Shown here in pieces: positions 11,602-26,386 of a stretch of DNA of 64,000 nucleotides (position 1 is the stretch's first letter; each line of letters starts with the position of its first letter). The notes below the pieces were generated by a model. That model was not told the origin of the DNA. It did no database searches and saw only the letters and a list, made by a program, of their open reading frames with translations. This DNA is from Ferrimonas balearica (GTDB lineage Bacteria; Pseudomonadota; Gammaproteobacteria; Enterobacterales; Shewanellaceae): the NCBI RefSeq assembly GCF_019802055.1, contig NZ_JAHVHW010000007.1, positions 1,327,403-1,391,402 on the forward strand. Reading direction: 5' to 3'. The position numbers were made by a program, and so were the translations under genes.

Positions 11602-12720
11602 ATGATCATCGGTGTACCCAAGGAAATTAAGAACCACGAATATCGCGTCGGCATGGTACCCGCCAGCGTGCGGGAACTGACCAACCGAGGCCACGAAGTG
11701 CTGGTTCAAACCCAAGCGGGCATCGGAATTGGCTGTACCGATCAGGATTATATTGACGCTGGTGCAAAGATTCTGCCCAGCGCGGAAGCGGTCTTCGCAG
11801 AAGCGGAGATGATTGTAAAAGTGAAAGAGCCCCAGGCAGTGGAACGTGCCATGTTGCGTCCCGGTCAAATCCTCTTCACTTACCTGCACCTGGCCCCGGA
11901 TGCTCCCCAAACCGAGGACCTGGTTAAGAGCGGTGCGGTCTGCATCGCGTACGAAACCGTAACCGACGCCCGTGGCGGCCTTCCCCTGCTGGCCCCCATG
12001 TCTGAAGTTGCGGGTCGCATGTCCATTCAGGCGGGTGCGCAGGCGCTGGAGAAATCCAACCAGGGTCGCGGCATGTTGCTGGGCGGCGTTCCCGGTGTAG
12101 AGCCGGCCAAAGTCGTTGTTATCGGTGGTGGTATGGTTGGCCGTAATGCTGCCCTGATTGCCGTTGGTATGGGCGCGGATGTGACCATCCTGGATCGCAA
12201 CGTCAACGTACTGCGTGACCTGAACAACCAGTTCGAGAACCGCGCCAAGGTGATCTACTCCACCGCCGAAGCGCTGGAAGAGCATGTGCTGCAGGCAGAT
12301 CTGGTGATCGGTGGTGTTCTTATCCCCGGTGCCGCTGCACCGAAACTGGTTACCCGAGAGCACATCGCTAAGATGAAGCCGGGCGCTGCCATCGTAGACG
12401 TGGCCATCGACCAGGGCGGTTGTGTGGCTACCTCCAAGCCGACCACTCACCAGGACCCGGTGTTCATCGTTGATGATGTAGTTCACTACTGTGTGGCCAA
12501 CATGCCGGGCGCCGTTCCGCGCACCTCCACCTTTGCGCTGAACAACGCCACCCTGCCCTACATCATTGCTTTGGCGGAGAAAGGCTATGTCAAAGCCCTG
12601 CTGGACGATCAGCACCTGATGAACGGTCTTAACGTCATCGACGGCAAGATCACCTGTCCGGAAGTGGCCGAAGCCCTGGGTTACGAGTACCACGATCCCA
12701 AGGAACTGGTAAAAGCCTGA
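11602..12720 (+). CDS. ald: Alanine dehydrogenase
   Basis: Interconverts L-alanine and pyruvate + NH3 with NAD+. The 372-aa protein starts [17 protein letters not shown]. It has the catalytic-region motifs VKVKEPQ and FTYLHLAPD, and the Rossmann motif [20 protein letters not shown] at about residues 172-191. The ribosome site GAGGACGGAG precedes the ATG. It stands alone, divergent from lrp and closed by a strong terminator. Confidence 0.97.
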   Translation: MIIGVPKEIKNHEYRVGMVPASVRELTNRGHEVLVQTQAGIGIGCTDQDYIDAGAKILPSAEAVFAEAEMIVKVKEPQAVERAMLRPGQILFTYLHLAPDAPQTEDLVKSGAVCIAYETVTDARGGLPLLAPMSEVAGRMSIQAGAQALEKSNQGRGMLLGGVPGVEPAKVVVIGGGMVGRNAALIAVGMGADVTILDRNVNVLRDLNNQFENRAKVIYSTAEALEEHVLQADLVIGGVLIPGAAAPKLVTREHIAKMKPGAAIVDVAIDQGGCVATSKPTTHQDPVFIVDDVVHYCVANMPGAVPRTSTFALNNATLPYIIALAEKGYVKALLDDQHLMNGLNVIDGKITCPEVAEALGYEYHDPKELVKA

Positions 12721-12746
12721 TTAAGGCAATCGGCTTTATCTATACA

Positions 12747-12772
12747 ACGGGGGCAACTGCCCCCGTTTCTTT
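12747..12772 (+). terminator. Intrinsic terminator of ald
   Basis: Perfect 8-bp stem ACGGGGGC-AACT-GCCCCCGT followed by TTCTTTT. Confidence 0.9.
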
Positions 12773-12791
12773 TACCTGTCCTTTTTTTTAG

Positions 12792-13778
<987 letters not shown>

Positions 13779-13800
13779 TTCCACCCTGTTTGAATTCACA

Positions 13801-13825
13801 ATGGGGCCTCCGGGCCCCATTTTGT
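13801..13825 (+). terminator. Terminator between trxB and cydD
   Basis: Perfect stem ATGGGGCC-TCCG-GGCCCCAT followed by TTTGT. It ends 11 nt before the cydD start, so cydD transcription needs read-through or a promoter within trxB. Confidence 0.78.
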
Positions 13826-13835
13826 CAGGTTCTCC

Positions 13836-15518
13836 ATGGACAAAGACACTGAACGCCAGCTCACCGGCTGGTTAAAGCAAGCCGCGCAAGCTGGCCGCAA
13901 CTGGCAGCGTATGGCCACCCTGTTGGGGTTTGCCAATGGCCTGCTGATCATCGCTCAAGCCTGGCTGATGGCCAATCTGCTGCACGGACTGATCATCGAC
14001 GAGCGGTCCCTCTCCGAATTTTCCACCACTCTGATTTTGCTGTTTCTTCTTTTTCCCGCGCGCTCCCTGTGCCTTTGGGGCAAAGAGATAGCTGGCTTTG
14101 AAGCCGGTGCACGGGTCAGACAGCAACTGCGCAGCCAACTGCTGGACAAGCTGGGCCGTCTCGGCCCCGCCTTCATTCAGCAGCAACCCAGTGGTGCCTG
14201 GTCCGCCATGTTGCTGGAGCAAGTGGAGAAGCTGCAGGAGTTTTACGCCAAGTATCTGCCCCAGATGATGCTGGTGGGTCTGATCCCCGCAGCGATCCTG
14301 GTGGTGGTGTACCCCATCAACTGGGCGGCAGGCCTGATCTTCACTGTAACCGCGCCCCTGACCGTGCTCTTTATGGTCGTCGTAGGCATGGGGGCGGCTG
14401 ACGCCAACAAACGCAACTTCCTGGCACTGGCACGACTCTCCGGCCACTTTCTGGATCGGCTCCGTGGGCTTCGCACTGTCCGACAGTTCGACCGGCTCGA
14501 CGCAGAGGTCGAGCGGATGTCGATGGCATCGGAACAGTTCCGCCGCCGTACCATGGAAGTGCTGCGGATGGCGTTCCTCTCCTCTGCGGTACTGGAGTTC
14601 TTCGCCTCCATCTCCATCGCCGTTGTCGCGGTCTACTTTGGTTTCTCCTACCTGGGTGAACTGAACTTCGGCCACTACGGTCTTGGCGTCAGCCTGCTGA
14701 CCGGCCTGCTGGTGCTTATCCTGGCTCCTGAGTTCTTCCAACCCTTTCGCGATCTGGGCGCCTTTTATCATGCTAAGGCACAAGCATTGGGTGCCGCGGA
14801 GTCGCTGATCCGCTTCCTGGACACCCCGGAGTTATCTCATCAGCATCAAACCGAATTGCCCGCGTCAGGACAGATCGAACTGTCTGCTGAGAACCTGGTA
14901 GTGACCACCGCCGACGGTAAGCCGCTGACTGCCCCCATCAACTTCAACGTAAGCAATGGGGAACTGATGACGGTGGGTGGCGTTACCGGCAGCGGCAAAA
15001 CCTCCCTGATGCAAGCGATGATGGGTTTCCTGCCCTACCAGGGAAGCCTCACCGTCAATGGCCGGGAGTTGTCCGAACTGCCCCGAGGGCACTGGCTGAC
15101 TCATATCACCTGGCTGGGTCAGAACCCCGTGCTTCTGCACGGTACCGTGGCCGAAAACCTGCGACTGGCTGACACCAATGCGTCCGATGACGCCCTTTGG
15201 CAAGCGCTGGAGCAGGCCCATGCGGCGGAATTTGTGCGCCGCCTGCCCGGCCAACTTAACTATCTGGTTGGTGATCGGGCTGGCGGACTCTCCGTCGGTC
15301 AGGCACAACGATTGGCCCTTGCCCGAGCTTTGCTGAAGCCCTCCCCCCTGTTGCTTCTGGATGAGCCCAGCGCCAGCCTCGACAAAGAGAGTGAAACTCT
15401 GGTGAATGACGCATTGAGCCTTGCCCGCCAGGGCCGAACTACGATCCTGATCAGCCATCGCCCTGAACAACTTGCACAAGGTGATCAGCAACTGCATCTG
15501 GGAGGCCTCAATGGGTGA
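13836..15518 (+). CDS. cydD: Cysteine/glutathione ABC exporter, permease/ATP-binding subunit CydD
   Basis: Half of the heterodimeric inner-membrane exporter of cysteine and glutathione needed for cytochrome bd and periplasmic redox balance. The 560-aa protein has a six-helix ABC membrane domain (about residues 20-310). The ATPase domain follows: Walker A GGVTGSGKTS (about 381), signature LSVGQAQRLALARALL, and Walker B LLLLDEPSASLD. It overlaps cydC by 8 nt. Confidence 0.95.
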   Translation: MDKDTERQLTGWLKQAAQAGRNWQRMATLLGFANGLLIIAQAWLMANLLHGLIIDERSLSEFSTTLILLFLLFPARSLCLWGKEIAGFEAGARVRQQLRSQLLDKLGRLGPAFIQQQPSGAWSAMLLEQVEKLQEFYAKYLPQMMLVGLIPAAILVVVYPINWAAGLIFTVTAPLTVLFMVVVGMGAADANKRNFLALARLSGHFLDRLRGLRTVRQFDRLDAEVERMSMASEQFRRRTMEVLRMAFLSSAVLEFFASISIAVVAVYFGFSYLGELNFGHYGLGVSLLTGLLVLILAPEFFQPFRDLGAFYHAKAQALGAAESLIRFLDTPELSHQHQTELPASGQIELSAENLVVTTADGKPLTAPINFNVSNGELMTVGGVTGSGKTSLMQAMMGFLPYQGSLTVNGRELSELPRGHWLTHITWLGQNPVLLHGTVAENLRLADTNASDDALWQALEQAHAAEFVRRLPGQLNYLVGDRAGGLSVGQAQRLALARALLKPSPLLLLDEPSASLDKESETLVNDALSLARQGRTTILISHRPEQLAQGDQQLHLGGLNG

Positions 15519-17181
15519 TTTAAAGCCGTTTTTGGCGCTCTACCGCCAGCACTGGGGAAGACTCAGTCTTGGGATTTTGCTCGCTGTACTCACTCTGCTC
15601 GGCAGCATTGGATTGCTCTCGCTGTCCGGTTGGTTTATCGCCGCTACGGCGGTAGCTGGGTTGGTGATCACCCGAAGCGCCGAGTTCAACTACATGATGC
15701 CTGCCGGGGGCGTGCGCTTTCTGTCCGTCAGCCGTACCGTTGCCCGATGGGGCGAACGGGTGGTCAGCCATGACGCCACCTTCCGGCTGCTGGCCACGCT
15801 CCGCAACTGGTTTTTCCAGCGTCTGGCGCCCCTGGGGCCGGGGCAGCTTAAAGATCTGCGTGACGCTGACCTGCTCAATCGCATGGTGGCTGACATCGAT
15901 GCGCTGGATCACCTTTACCTGCGACTGATCACGCCAGTGGTTGCCGGGGCGATCTCGATTCTGGCGCTGATGGGATTGATCGCCTTTTTTGATGGTCAAC
16001 TGGCGCTGATCCTTGGCGGCACTCTGTTTGCCCTGCTGGCGCTGTTTCCGCTGGTGTTCTACCGGCTGGGACTGAAGCCCGGAGAGGCACTTTCCGAGCG
16101 TCTTACGGATCTTCGCCTGCATCTTGGGGACTGGCTTGAGGCTCAAAGTGAGTTGGCGGTCTTCGGCGCCACTGAAAACCAGCGTTCCAAACTGCATCAG
16201 CAGGAGTCCGCCCTGGTGGCCGGGCAACGGTCTATGGCTCACCTTACCGGGTTTTCACAGGCACTGATTACCACCCTCAATGGTTGGGTTCTGCTGATGA
16301 TGGTGGTTCTGGGCTGGCAACAGATTGGCGCCGCAACGCCTCCGGGACCGCTGTTGGCACTGCTGGTGTTCGCGACACTGGCGAGCTTTGAAGCCCTGGC
16401 ACCGGTTGCGAATGCTTTCCAGCACCTGGGCCATACACTGACTGCAGCGCGCCGCCTTCGCCCCATCCTGGAGATGACACCGGACCAAACCTTTGGCGAA
16501 CTGTCGGCGCCCAAAGCGTTTGAGACCTTGTCACTGAAGGCGATCCAATACCGTTACGAAGGGGGGCTCGATCCGGTTATCCATGGCCTGAACCTGACCC
16601 TGAGCGCCGGAGAAAAGGTCGCCATTCTCGGTAAGACCGGCTGCGGCAAGTCCACGCTGCTGGACCTGCTGACCCGCCAGTTCTCTCCTAAGGGGGGCGA
16701 AATTGAACTGAATGGTCAGCCCGTTGAAGCCTACTCTCACAGCGCACTGAGCCAGACCATCTGCCACATCAGCCAACGGGTACACCTGTTCAATGACACC
16801 CTCGCGGACAACCTGAGGCTGGCCAGGCCGGGCGCCTCTGATGAAGAGTTGATCAGCGCTTTGGAGAAAGTCGAGTTGGGTTACCTCGCGGCAGACAATG
16901 GCCTGACACAGTGGCTGGGTGAAGGTGGACGCCAGCTCTCCGGTGGTGAACGTCGCCGTCTGGGCCTGGCTCGCGCCCTGCTTCACCCCGCTCCGGTACT
17001 GTTGCTGGATGAGCCTACCGAGGGCCTGGACGAAGGCACAGAAAGTCGGGTTCTGGCAGCGATGCTGGCCCACCAGCCGAATCGCACTCTGCTCTACATC
17101 ACCCATCGTCGGGCGGCATTGGAACAGATGGATCGGGTTTACACCATGGACAACGGGTGTCTCACTCCGACCGTAAATTGA
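15511..17181 (+). CDS. cydC: Cysteine/glutathione ABC exporter, permease/ATP-binding subunit CydC
   Basis: Partner of CydD (556 aa): an ABC membrane domain followed by an ATPase domain with Walker A LGKTGCGKSTLLDLL (about residue 373), signature LSGGERRRLGLARALL and Walker B LLLDEPTEGLD. I place the start at ATG 15511 (MGDLKPFLALYRQHW), preceded by GGGAGG and overlapping the cydD stop. The longer frame from 15472 is an artefact. A strong terminator follows. Confidence 0.95.
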   Translation: MGDLKPFLALYRQHWGRLSLGILLAVLTLLGSIGLLSLSGWFIAATAVAGLVITRSAEFNYMMPAGGVRFLSVSRTVARWGERVVSHDATFRLLATLRNWFFQRLAPLGPGQLKDLRDADLLNRMVADIDALDHLYLRLITPVVAGAISILALMGLIAFFDGQLALILGGTLFALLALFPLVFYRLGLKPGEALSERLTDLRLHLGDWLEAQSELAVFGATENQRSKLHQQESALVAGQRSMAHLTGFSQALITTLNGWVLLMMVVLGWQQIGAATPPGPLLALLVFATLASFEALAPVANAFQHLGHTLTAARRLRPILEMTPDQTFGELSAPKAFETLSLKAIQYRYEGGLDPVIHGLNLTLSAGEKVAILGKTGCGKSTLLDLLTRQFSPKGGEIELNGQPVEAYSHSALSQTICHISQRVHLFNDTLADNLRLARPGASDEELISALEKVELGYLAADNGLTQWLGEGGRQLSGGERRRLGLARALLHPAPVLLLDEPTEGLDEGTESRVLAAMLAHQPNRTLLYITHRRAALEQMDRVYTMDNGCLTPTVN

Positions 17182-17190
17182 GCGCAAAGC

Positions 17191-17216
17191 AACGGGGCCA
17201 ATTGGCCCCGTTTTTT
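17191..17216. terminator. Terminator between cydC and the glycine-zipper gene
   Basis: Perfect 11-bp palindromic stem (AACGGGGCCAA/TTGGCCCCGTT) followed by T4. The T tract overlaps the stop codon of the convergent minus-strand gene. Confidence 0.88.
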
Positions 17217-17685
17217 ACATCGCTTTGTCGACCCGAACCTGCCCGCCGGAGAGGTAAACCACCCTCACCTCCTGTCCGGCCCGAAACACCATTCCCGGGT
17301 CATAATCCTGAATCACCATCAGGCGTTCATCCCCTTCGGTCAGAATCATCATCTCAACCAGACGGTACTGCCGAACCTGCTGTTGATTGGCGGAACGGTT
17401 CGCCAGGCCCGCCCCTGCCAACGCGCCAAGTACCGTGGCCACATCCTGACCGCTGCCACCACCAAACTGATGGCCGATAACGCCGCCGATTAAAGCGCCG
17501 CCAAACACCTTCCAACCTCGGTTGCGATCCTCAATCAACTCTTCTCGACTCACCTCTCTCACTGACTCTACTGAGCCATAAACCACCTTTTCGACCGGCA
17601 CTGCCTGGTTACGGTTGTAGTTTGCCAGCGCATTGGCCGCTAGAATGAAACCTATCAGCATCAGGGAAAGACGTTTTATCAGCAT
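17215..17685 (-). CDS. Glycine-zipper 2TM-domain envelope protein (SlyB/17-kDa antigen-like)
   Basis: A 156-aa exported protein with an N-terminal signal peptide (about residues 1-22, hydrophobic LMLIGFILAANALA). The glycine-zipper hairpin FGGALIGGVIGHQFGG...VLGALAGAGLANR lies at about residues 58-95. This domain is typical of outer-membrane-associated proteins of the Rickettsia 17-kDa antigen/SlyB type. No lipobox cysteine is seen. The C-terminal half is basic/hydrophobic beta-like (VRQYRLVEMMILTEG), with no further family match recognised. Exact role unknown. Confidence 0.82.
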   Translation of the reverse strand: MLIKRLSLMLIGFILAANALANYNRNQAVPVEKVVYGSVESVREVSREELIEDRNRGWKVFGGALIGGVIGHQFGGGSGQDVATVLGALAGAGLANRSANQQQVRQYRLVEMMILTEGDERLMVIQDYDPGMVFRAGQEVRVVYLSGGQVRVDKAM

Positions 17686-17730
17686 GGTGACACCTACCGG
17701 TTAGATCCATGCCAATACTATAAGCCCAAT

Positions 17731-18444
17731 ATGGTCAGTGCCGTAAGCTATCTGAATCAACACGCACAGTGGTTCCCGCCCGCGCACCAGGCGCTTGAAG
17801 AACCCAACGGTTTGCTCGCCATCGGGGGAGACCTCAGCCGAGATCGGCTGTTGCACGCCTACAGAAACGGGATCTTTCCCTGGTTCAATCCCGGAGACCC
17901 CATCCTTTGGTGGAGCCCCGACCCCCGGGCCATATTTGACCTTCCCGCCTTTGTGCCCCCGCGCAGCCTGAAGAAATGCGTCCGACAGAACGGCTGGCAC
18001 TTCAGCGTGAATCTCGCCTTTGATGAGGTGATCGCCGCCTGCGCCGAACCAAGAGCTAAGCAGGATGGCACCTGGATAAGCCCCGATATGCAGCACGCCT
18101 ATCAGCAGTTGCATCGCAGCGGTCACGCTCACTCTGTCGAAGTGTGGCAAGGGGACATCCTGGTTGGCGGACTGTATGGGCTGGCTCTGGGGGGGGTCTT
18201 TTGTGGAGAGTCCATGTTTCATCGGGTCAGCAACGCCTCAAAAGCCGCTTTCTGGGCACTCGCCTGCCACTTCTCAAAAGCGGGCGGCCGGATGATCGAT
18301 GCCCAGGTGCCCAATGATCACCTGCTCCGTCTTGGGGCCCAGATGGTCCCACGCATGACTTTTCTTGAGCGCTTGCACGCGCTGCGTGACCGGCCGATGC
18401 CCGACGCCATCTGGCAACCCGCGAGGTACGAATTCGATGTCTGA
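17731..18444 (+). CDS. aat: Leucyl/phenylalanyl-tRNA-protein transferase
   Basis: Transfers Leu or Phe from aminoacyl-tRNA to proteins with N-terminal Lys or Arg, creating N-degrons read by ClpS-ClpAP. The 237-aa protein contains the family motifs GLLAIGGDLS, AYRNGIFPWF, WWSPDPRAIF, GGLYGLALGGVFCGESMF and MIDAQVPNDHL. It overlaps bpt by 8 nt. clpA and clpS lie 1-3 kb away, so three N-degron components are clustered. Confidence 0.96.
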   Translation: MVSAVSYLNQHAQWFPPAHQALEEPNGLLAIGGDLSRDRLLHAYRNGIFPWFNPGDPILWWSPDPRAIFDLPAFVPPRSLKKCVRQNGWHFSVNLAFDEVIAACAEPRAKQDGTWISPDMQHAYQQLHRSGHAHSVEVWQGDILVGGLYGLALGGVFCGESMFHRVSNASKAAFWALACHFSKAGGRMIDAQVPNDHLLRLGAQMVPRMTFLERLHALRDRPMPDAIWQPARYEFDV

Positions 18445-19138
18445 TATTCGTCATCTCAGTCTGGGTCTGAGCCAGAGTTTCCCGTGCAGCTATCTACCCG
18501 ACCAGTTCGAGCAACTGCTGGTCAATCGGGAACCAGTAGACGGCGGCCAGTTCGAACAGCTTCTGGCCCTGGGTTTTCGCCGTTCAGGTGGCCAGATCTA
18601 TCGCCCCCATTGTCAGGCCTGTCAGGCATGCGTGCCGGTTCGCCTGCCGGTTCAGCGCTTTCAGCCCAGTCGCTCGCAAAAACGGGTGATCAGCAAAAAC
18701 CGGGATCTGGTTTGGCGCGTAACCACCCGCCCTACCCCGGAGCAACAGGCGCTTTACCTCGAGTACATCTGCCAGCGTCACAATGACGGGCCCATGTATC
18801 CGCCGTCACTCGATCAGTTTGATCGCTTTTTGGTGTGCGACTGGCTTGAACAGCTCTACCTGGAAGCCTGGCTGGATGACGATCTGGCGCTGGTCGCCGT
18901 AACCGATCTGCTGCCCAACAGTCTGTCAGCCACCTACACCTTCTTCCAACCCGCACTGGCAGACCGATCCCTAGGCACCCGTGCGATTTTGGCCCAGATT
19001 GGATTGGCTCAGCAGCTTGGTCGAGACTATCTATACTTGGGCTACCAAATCGACGACTGCCAAAAGATGGCTTACAAGACACACTTCCAACCTCTACAGC
19101 GGCTTGAGGGCCAGCAGTGGCTGGATTGGCGGGGTTGA
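18437..19138 (+). CDS. bpt: Aspartate/glutamate leucyltransferase Bpt (bacterial Ate1-like)
   Basis: Adds leucine to proteins with N-terminal Asp or Glu, feeding the Leu/N-degron pathway. The 233-aa protein starts MSDIRHLSLGLSQ. It has the conserved N-terminal Cys region (FPCSYLPDQFEQLL and HCQACQACVPVR) and the C-terminal motif YLYLGYQIDDCQKMAYKTHF. The start at ATG 18437 overlaps the end of aat and matches the family; the frame opens earlier only inside aat. Confidence 0.95.
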   Translation: MSDIRHLSLGLSQSFPCSYLPDQFEQLLVNREPVDGGQFEQLLALGFRRSGGQIYRPHCQACQACVPVRLPVQRFQPSRSQKRVISKNRDLVWRVTTRPTPEQQALYLEYICQRHNDGPMYPPSLDQFDRFLVCDWLEQLYLEAWLDDDLALVAVTDLLPNSLSATYTFFQPALADRSLGTRAILAQIGLAQQLGRDYLYLGYQIDDCQKMAYKTHFQPLQRLEGQQWLDWRG

Positions 19139-19212
19139 CGCCTTTACAGCGCAGGTCTTTTGCGGCATGATACGCCGGATTTTTTCTCAGACTTAACGGG
19201 ATGATTTGCTAG

Positions 19213-19431
<219 letters not shown>

Positions 19432-19450
19432 TCGGTCATCCCCAAGATTG

Positions 19451-19479
19451 AAAAGCCCGGCGATTGCCGGGCTTTTTGT
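19451..19479. terminator. Bidirectional terminator between infA and clpA
   Basis: Stem GCCCGGC-GATT-GCCGGGC (19455-19472) flanked by AAAA and TTTTT. Confidence 0.92.
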
Positions 19480-19481
19480 TT

Positions 19482-21758
19482 TCAGGTGGTGGCTTCAGCC
19501 ATGGTTTCCGGGTACTGGAAGGTTAAGCCGTCATCGGCCACCTCGACCGTTACCCGGCCCCCTTTCTGCAGTTGGCCAAACAGGATCTCATTGGCCAGAG
19601 GCTTCTTAATCTCCTCCTGCACCAGACGCGCCATGGGACGGGCGCCCATATCCCGGTCATAGCCCTTCTCTGCGAGCCATACACGGGCATCTTCGCTGAC
19701 CGACATGCACACACCCTTGGCGTCCAGCTGCGCCTGAAGTTCCACCAGGAACTTGTCGACCACCTTGGCAATCACCTGCATATCCAGATGGTTGAACCAG
19801 ATGATGGAGTCGAGGCGGTTCCGGAACTCAGGGGTAAACACCCGGTTAATCTCGCTCATCGCATCCGGGCTGTGATCCTGCTGTTTGAAGCCGATGGACT
19901 TACGGATGGTCTCCTGTACGCCGGCATTGGTGGTCATCACCAGAATCACATTGCGGAAGTCCGCCTTGCGACCGTTGTTGTCGGTCAGGGTACCGTGGTC
20001 CATCACCTGCAGCAGCAGGTTGTAGACGTCCGGGTGCGCTTTCTCAATCTCATCCAGCAGCACCACGGAATGCGGGTGTTTCAGTACCGCGTCTGTCAGC
20101 AGCCCGCCCTGGTCGTAACCGACGTAACCCGGAGGTGCGCCAACCAGTCGGCTGACACTGTGGCGCTCCATGTACTCGGACATATCAAAGCGGATAAGCT
20201 CTACACCCAGCTGGCGTGCCAACTGCTGAGTCACCTCGGTCTTACCGACGCCGGTAGGTCCGGCAAACAGGAAGTTACCCACCGGTTTGCCCTCGTTGCC
20301 CAGCCCACTGCGAGCAAGACGGATGGCGGCGGTCAGGGCATCGATAGCCGGGTCCTGACCAAACACTACCATCTTCAGGTTACGGTCGAGGTTCTGCAGA
20401 ACCTCTTTGTCCGTTGCGGAAACCGACTTAGTGGGGATCCGAGCAATCTTGGCCACAATCGCTTCGATATCGGAAACGCTGATGGTTTTCTTACGCTTGG
20501 AGGCTGGCAGCATCGCCATCCGGGCACCGGCTTCATCAATCACGTCGATTGCCTTATCGGGCAGGTGGCGCTCGTTGATGTGCTTGGCCGCCAGATTAGA
20601 CGCTGCACTCAGCGCAGCCTGGGTATAACGCACCTGGTGATGATCTTCGTAGCGGCTCTTCAGTCCCATCAGGATCTGAGTAGTTTCTGCTACGGAGGGC
20701 TCGACCACGTCGATCTTCTGGAACCGGCGGGCCAGCGCCCGATCCTTTTCAAAGATCCCCTGGTACTCCTGGTAGGTGGTGGATCCAATGCAACGCATCC
20801 GACCACTGGACAGAAGTGGCTTGAGCAGGTTGGACGCATCCATCATCCCACCGCTGGCCGCACCGGCCCCGATGATGGTGTGGATCTCGTCAATAAAGAG
20901 AATCGCCTTCTCGTCCCGCTGCAACTGCTTCAGCACGGACTTAAAGCGCTTCTCAAAGTCACCACGGTACTTGGTGCCCGCCAACAGCGCGCCCATATCC
21001 AGGCTGTAGATGGTGCAGCCCTGCATCACTTCAGGCACTTCATCCTGGGTAATGCGGTACGCCAGACCTTCGGCAATGGCGGTTTTACCGACCCCTGCCT
21101 CACCCACCAGCAGCGGGTTGTTCTTACGGCGGCGGCACAACACCTGAATGGTGCGTTCCAGCTCCTGATCCCGACCGATCAGCGGATCGATTCGACCGTT
21201 GGAGGCGAGTTTATTGAGGTTGGTAGCAAAGTTTTCAAGCTTTTCGCCACTCTCCTCTTCTTTCTCGGTGAAGGTGCTCTCGTTGCTTTCAGCACCACCA
21301 AAACTGTCCTCATCCTGGCTGTCCCGCTTGACGACGCCATGGGCGATAAAGTTGACCACATCAAGCCGGGAAACGTCGGACTTTCTCAGCAGGTAGACCG
21401 CTTGGGACTCCTGCTCAGAGAAGATGGCCACCAACACGTTGGCGCCGGACACTTCGTTGCGTCCGCTGCTTTGAACATGGAACACCGCTCGCTGAAGCAC
21501 ACGTTGGAAGCCCAGCGTGGGTTGAGTCTCACGCTCGGTATCATCGTCCGGGATCAGGGGGGTGGTTTGTTCAATAAACACGGACACCTCCTGACGGAGG
21601 TTTTCAATTCTGGCTCCGCACGCCTCCAGGGCTTCGCGGGCGGAGGGGTTTTCGAGTAGCGCCAGCAGCAGGTGTTCCACCGTCATAAATTCATGACGGC
21701 TGCGCCGGGCCTGTTGAAACGCGTTGTTCAGCGTGATTTCCAGGTCTTTATTCAGCAT
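19482..21758 (-). CDS. clpA: ATP-dependent Clp protease ATP-binding subunit ClpA
   Basis: An AAA+ unfoldase that feeds substrates to ClpP. The 758-aa protein has an N-terminal double Clp repeat (about residues 1-145) and D1 with Walker [14 protein letters not shown] (about 219). D2 has Walker [16 protein letters not shown] (about 497), then the ClpP-docking region. The acidic linker after the N-domain (EEESGEK) is typical. clpS lies 30 nt upstream on the same strand. Confidence 0.97.
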   Translation of the reverse strand: MLNKDLEITLNNAFQQARRSRHEFMTVEHLLLALLENPSAREALEACGARIENLRQEVSVFIEQTTPLIPDDDTERETQPTLGFQRVLQRAVFHVQSSGRNEVSGANVLVAIFSEQESQAVYLLRKSDVSRLDVVNFIAHGVVKRDSQDEDSFGGAESNESTFTEKEEESGEKLENFATNLNKLASNGRIDPLIGRDQELERTIQVLCRRRKNNPLLVGEAGVGKTAIAEGLAYRITQDEVPEVMQGCTIYSLDMGALLAGTKYRGDFEKRFKSVLKQLQRDEKAILFIDEIHTIIGAGAASGGMMDASNLLKPLLSSGRMRCIGSTTYQEYQGIFEKDRALARRFQKIDVVEPSVAETTQILMGLKSRYEDHHQVRYTQAALSAASNLAAKHINERHLPDKAIDVIDEAGARMAMLPASKRKKTISVSDIEAIVAKIARIPTKSVSATDKEVLQNLDRNLKMVVFGQDPAIDALTAAIRLARSGLGNEGKPVGNFLFAGPTGVGKTEVTQQLARQLGVELIRFDMSEYMERHSVSRLVGAPPGYVGYDQGGLLTDAVLKHPHSVVLLDEIEKAHPDVYNLLLQVMDHGTLTDNNGRKADFRNVILVMTTNAGVQETIRKSIGFKQQDHSPDAMSEINRVFTPEFRNRLDSIIWFNHLDMQVIAKVVDKFLVELQAQLDAKGVCMSVSEDARVWLAEKGYDRDMGARPMARLVQEEIKKPLANEILFGQLQKGGRVTVEVADDGLTFQYPETMAEATT

Positions 21759-21788
21759 GTGCGCTCCCCATTACCCCTAGTGTTCGCA

Positions 21789-22103
21789 TCAGGCGCTCTC
21801 CGTGGAGCAGAGCAAGGGATGCTCGTGCTCACGGGCGTAACGATTCACCTGTGCAGCTTTGGTCTCAGCGACATCGTGGGTAAACACCCCACAAACGCCC
21901 TTCCCCTTGTAATGTACGGTCAGCATCACCTCAGTAGCCTGTTCTGAGCCCATGGAGAAGAACTTGGTCAGTACCTCTACCACGAACTCCATGGGAGTGT
22001 AGTCGTCGTTATTCAGGACGACCTTGTACATCGGAGGCGGTGCTATCGCCTGGGATTGCTTCTCATGTTCTACGACATGATCAAGCTCGGTGTCTCTGCT
22101 CAT
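21789..22103 (-). CDS. clpS: ATP-dependent Clp protease adaptor ClpS
   Basis: The N-recognin adaptor that hands N-degron substrates to ClpAP (104 aa). It has a flexible N-terminus, then the core motifs [20 protein letters not shown] and [14 protein letters not shown] that form the N-end residue pocket. It is probably co-transcribed with clpA, as in E. coli. Confidence 0.97.
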   Translation of the reverse strand: MSRDTELDHVVEHEKQSQAIAPPPMYKVVLNNDDYTPMEFVVEVLTKFFSMGSEQATEVMLTVHYKGKGVCGVFTHDVAETKAAQVNRYAREHEHPLLCSTESA

Positions 22104-22162
22104 GGTAAAAGCTTAGTCACTCCATTTTGATGTTGCAGTCAGGTAAATGGGGCTTTTACCCC

Positions 22163-22191
22163 TTGACTGCGTTGTTATCTTTTTGTTAATT
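22163..22191 (+). promoter_or_regulatory. Candidate sigma-70 promoter for cspD
   Basis: TTGACT, a 17-nt spacer, then TTAATT, in an AT-rich stretch about 117 nt upstream of cspD. The implied long 5' leader would be usual for cold-shock-family genes. Sequence pattern only. Confidence 0.35.
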
Positions 22192-22307
22192 GGTAACTGT
22201 CAGCGCTCGAACGCTGCCACTCTCCAGTGCTTACCTTTCGTTATATGGGCAGCGGAGAGTGATTACAAGATCATTTGGGAAGGACTCAAAAAGAAGGAAG
22301 TCGAGGT

Positions 22308-22517
22308 ATGGCTCAAGGAACGGTGAAGTGGTTTAACAATGCCAAAGGGTTCGGATTCATCTGCCCCGAAGGGGGCGGTGAAGATGTCTTCGCGCATTAT
22401 TCAACCATCGAGATGGAAGGCTATCGCACGCTCAAGGCGGGCCAGGTTGTCGAGTTTGAGATGGAAGCAGGCCCTAAGGGGATGCACGCCTCAAACATTC
22501 AACCGGTTAACAAGTGA
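22308..22517 (+). CDS. cspD: Cold-shock-like protein CspD
   Basis: A single-domain nucleic-acid-binding protein of 69 aa with RNP1-type KGFGFICPE and RNP2-type EDVFAHYS motifs. The sequence follows E. coli CspD closely (EGYRTLKAGQ, GPKGMHAS). E. coli CspD is a stationary-phase inhibitor of replication. The start at ATG 22308 (MAQGTVKWF) is the family start; the frame's earlier ATG at 22275 is not supported. It lies divergent from clpS, the standard arrangement. Confidence 0.95.
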   Translation: MAQGTVKWFNNAKGFGFICPEGGGEDVFAHYSTIEMEGYRTLKAGQVVEFEMEAGPKGMHASNIQPVNK

Positions 22518-22548
22518 GTTTCCATCGCTAAGGGTGACCGACGCAAAC

Positions 22549-22580
22549 AAAAAAGCAGACCATCTGGTCTGCTTTTTTTT
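22549..22580. terminator. Bidirectional terminator between cspD and icd
   Basis: Stem GCAGACC-ATCT-GGTCTGC (22555-22572) flanked by an A run and T8. Confidence 0.93.
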
Positions 22581-22593
22581 GCTTTAATGCCGC

Positions 22594-23847
<1,254 letters not shown>

Positions 23848-23940
23848 CTTCGACTCCTTGTGTCCTACGTTCAGTATTTGGTGTCTGTTTTTTCGACGCC
23901 AAGGATAGATTACCGGGCTTTGGCATTTGCCGCCAGATAC

Positions 23941-23970
23941 AAAAAAACCGCCGAATATCGGCGGTTTAGC
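23941..23970 (-). terminator. Terminator of monomeric idh
   Basis: Ten-base-pair stem AAACCGCCGA-ATA-TCGGCGGTTT (23945-23967). On the minus strand it is followed by a T7 run. It separates idh from icd. Confidence 0.92.
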
Positions 23971-23990
23971 TTTTACCCTACGACCAAAGT

Positions 23991-26294
<2,304 letters not shown>

Positions 26295-26386
26295 TCAAAA
26301 TCGGCGCTCATGATAGATCAATCACAGAGTGAACGGAACGACATTGGGTCAAACCTTCATACCAAACTGGAAAGTAAAATTCCTTT

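Noticed and set aside
19572-21659. 695-codon open frame on the plus strand
   Set aside because: Antisense to clpA, whose two AAA+ domains are complete; shadow composition.
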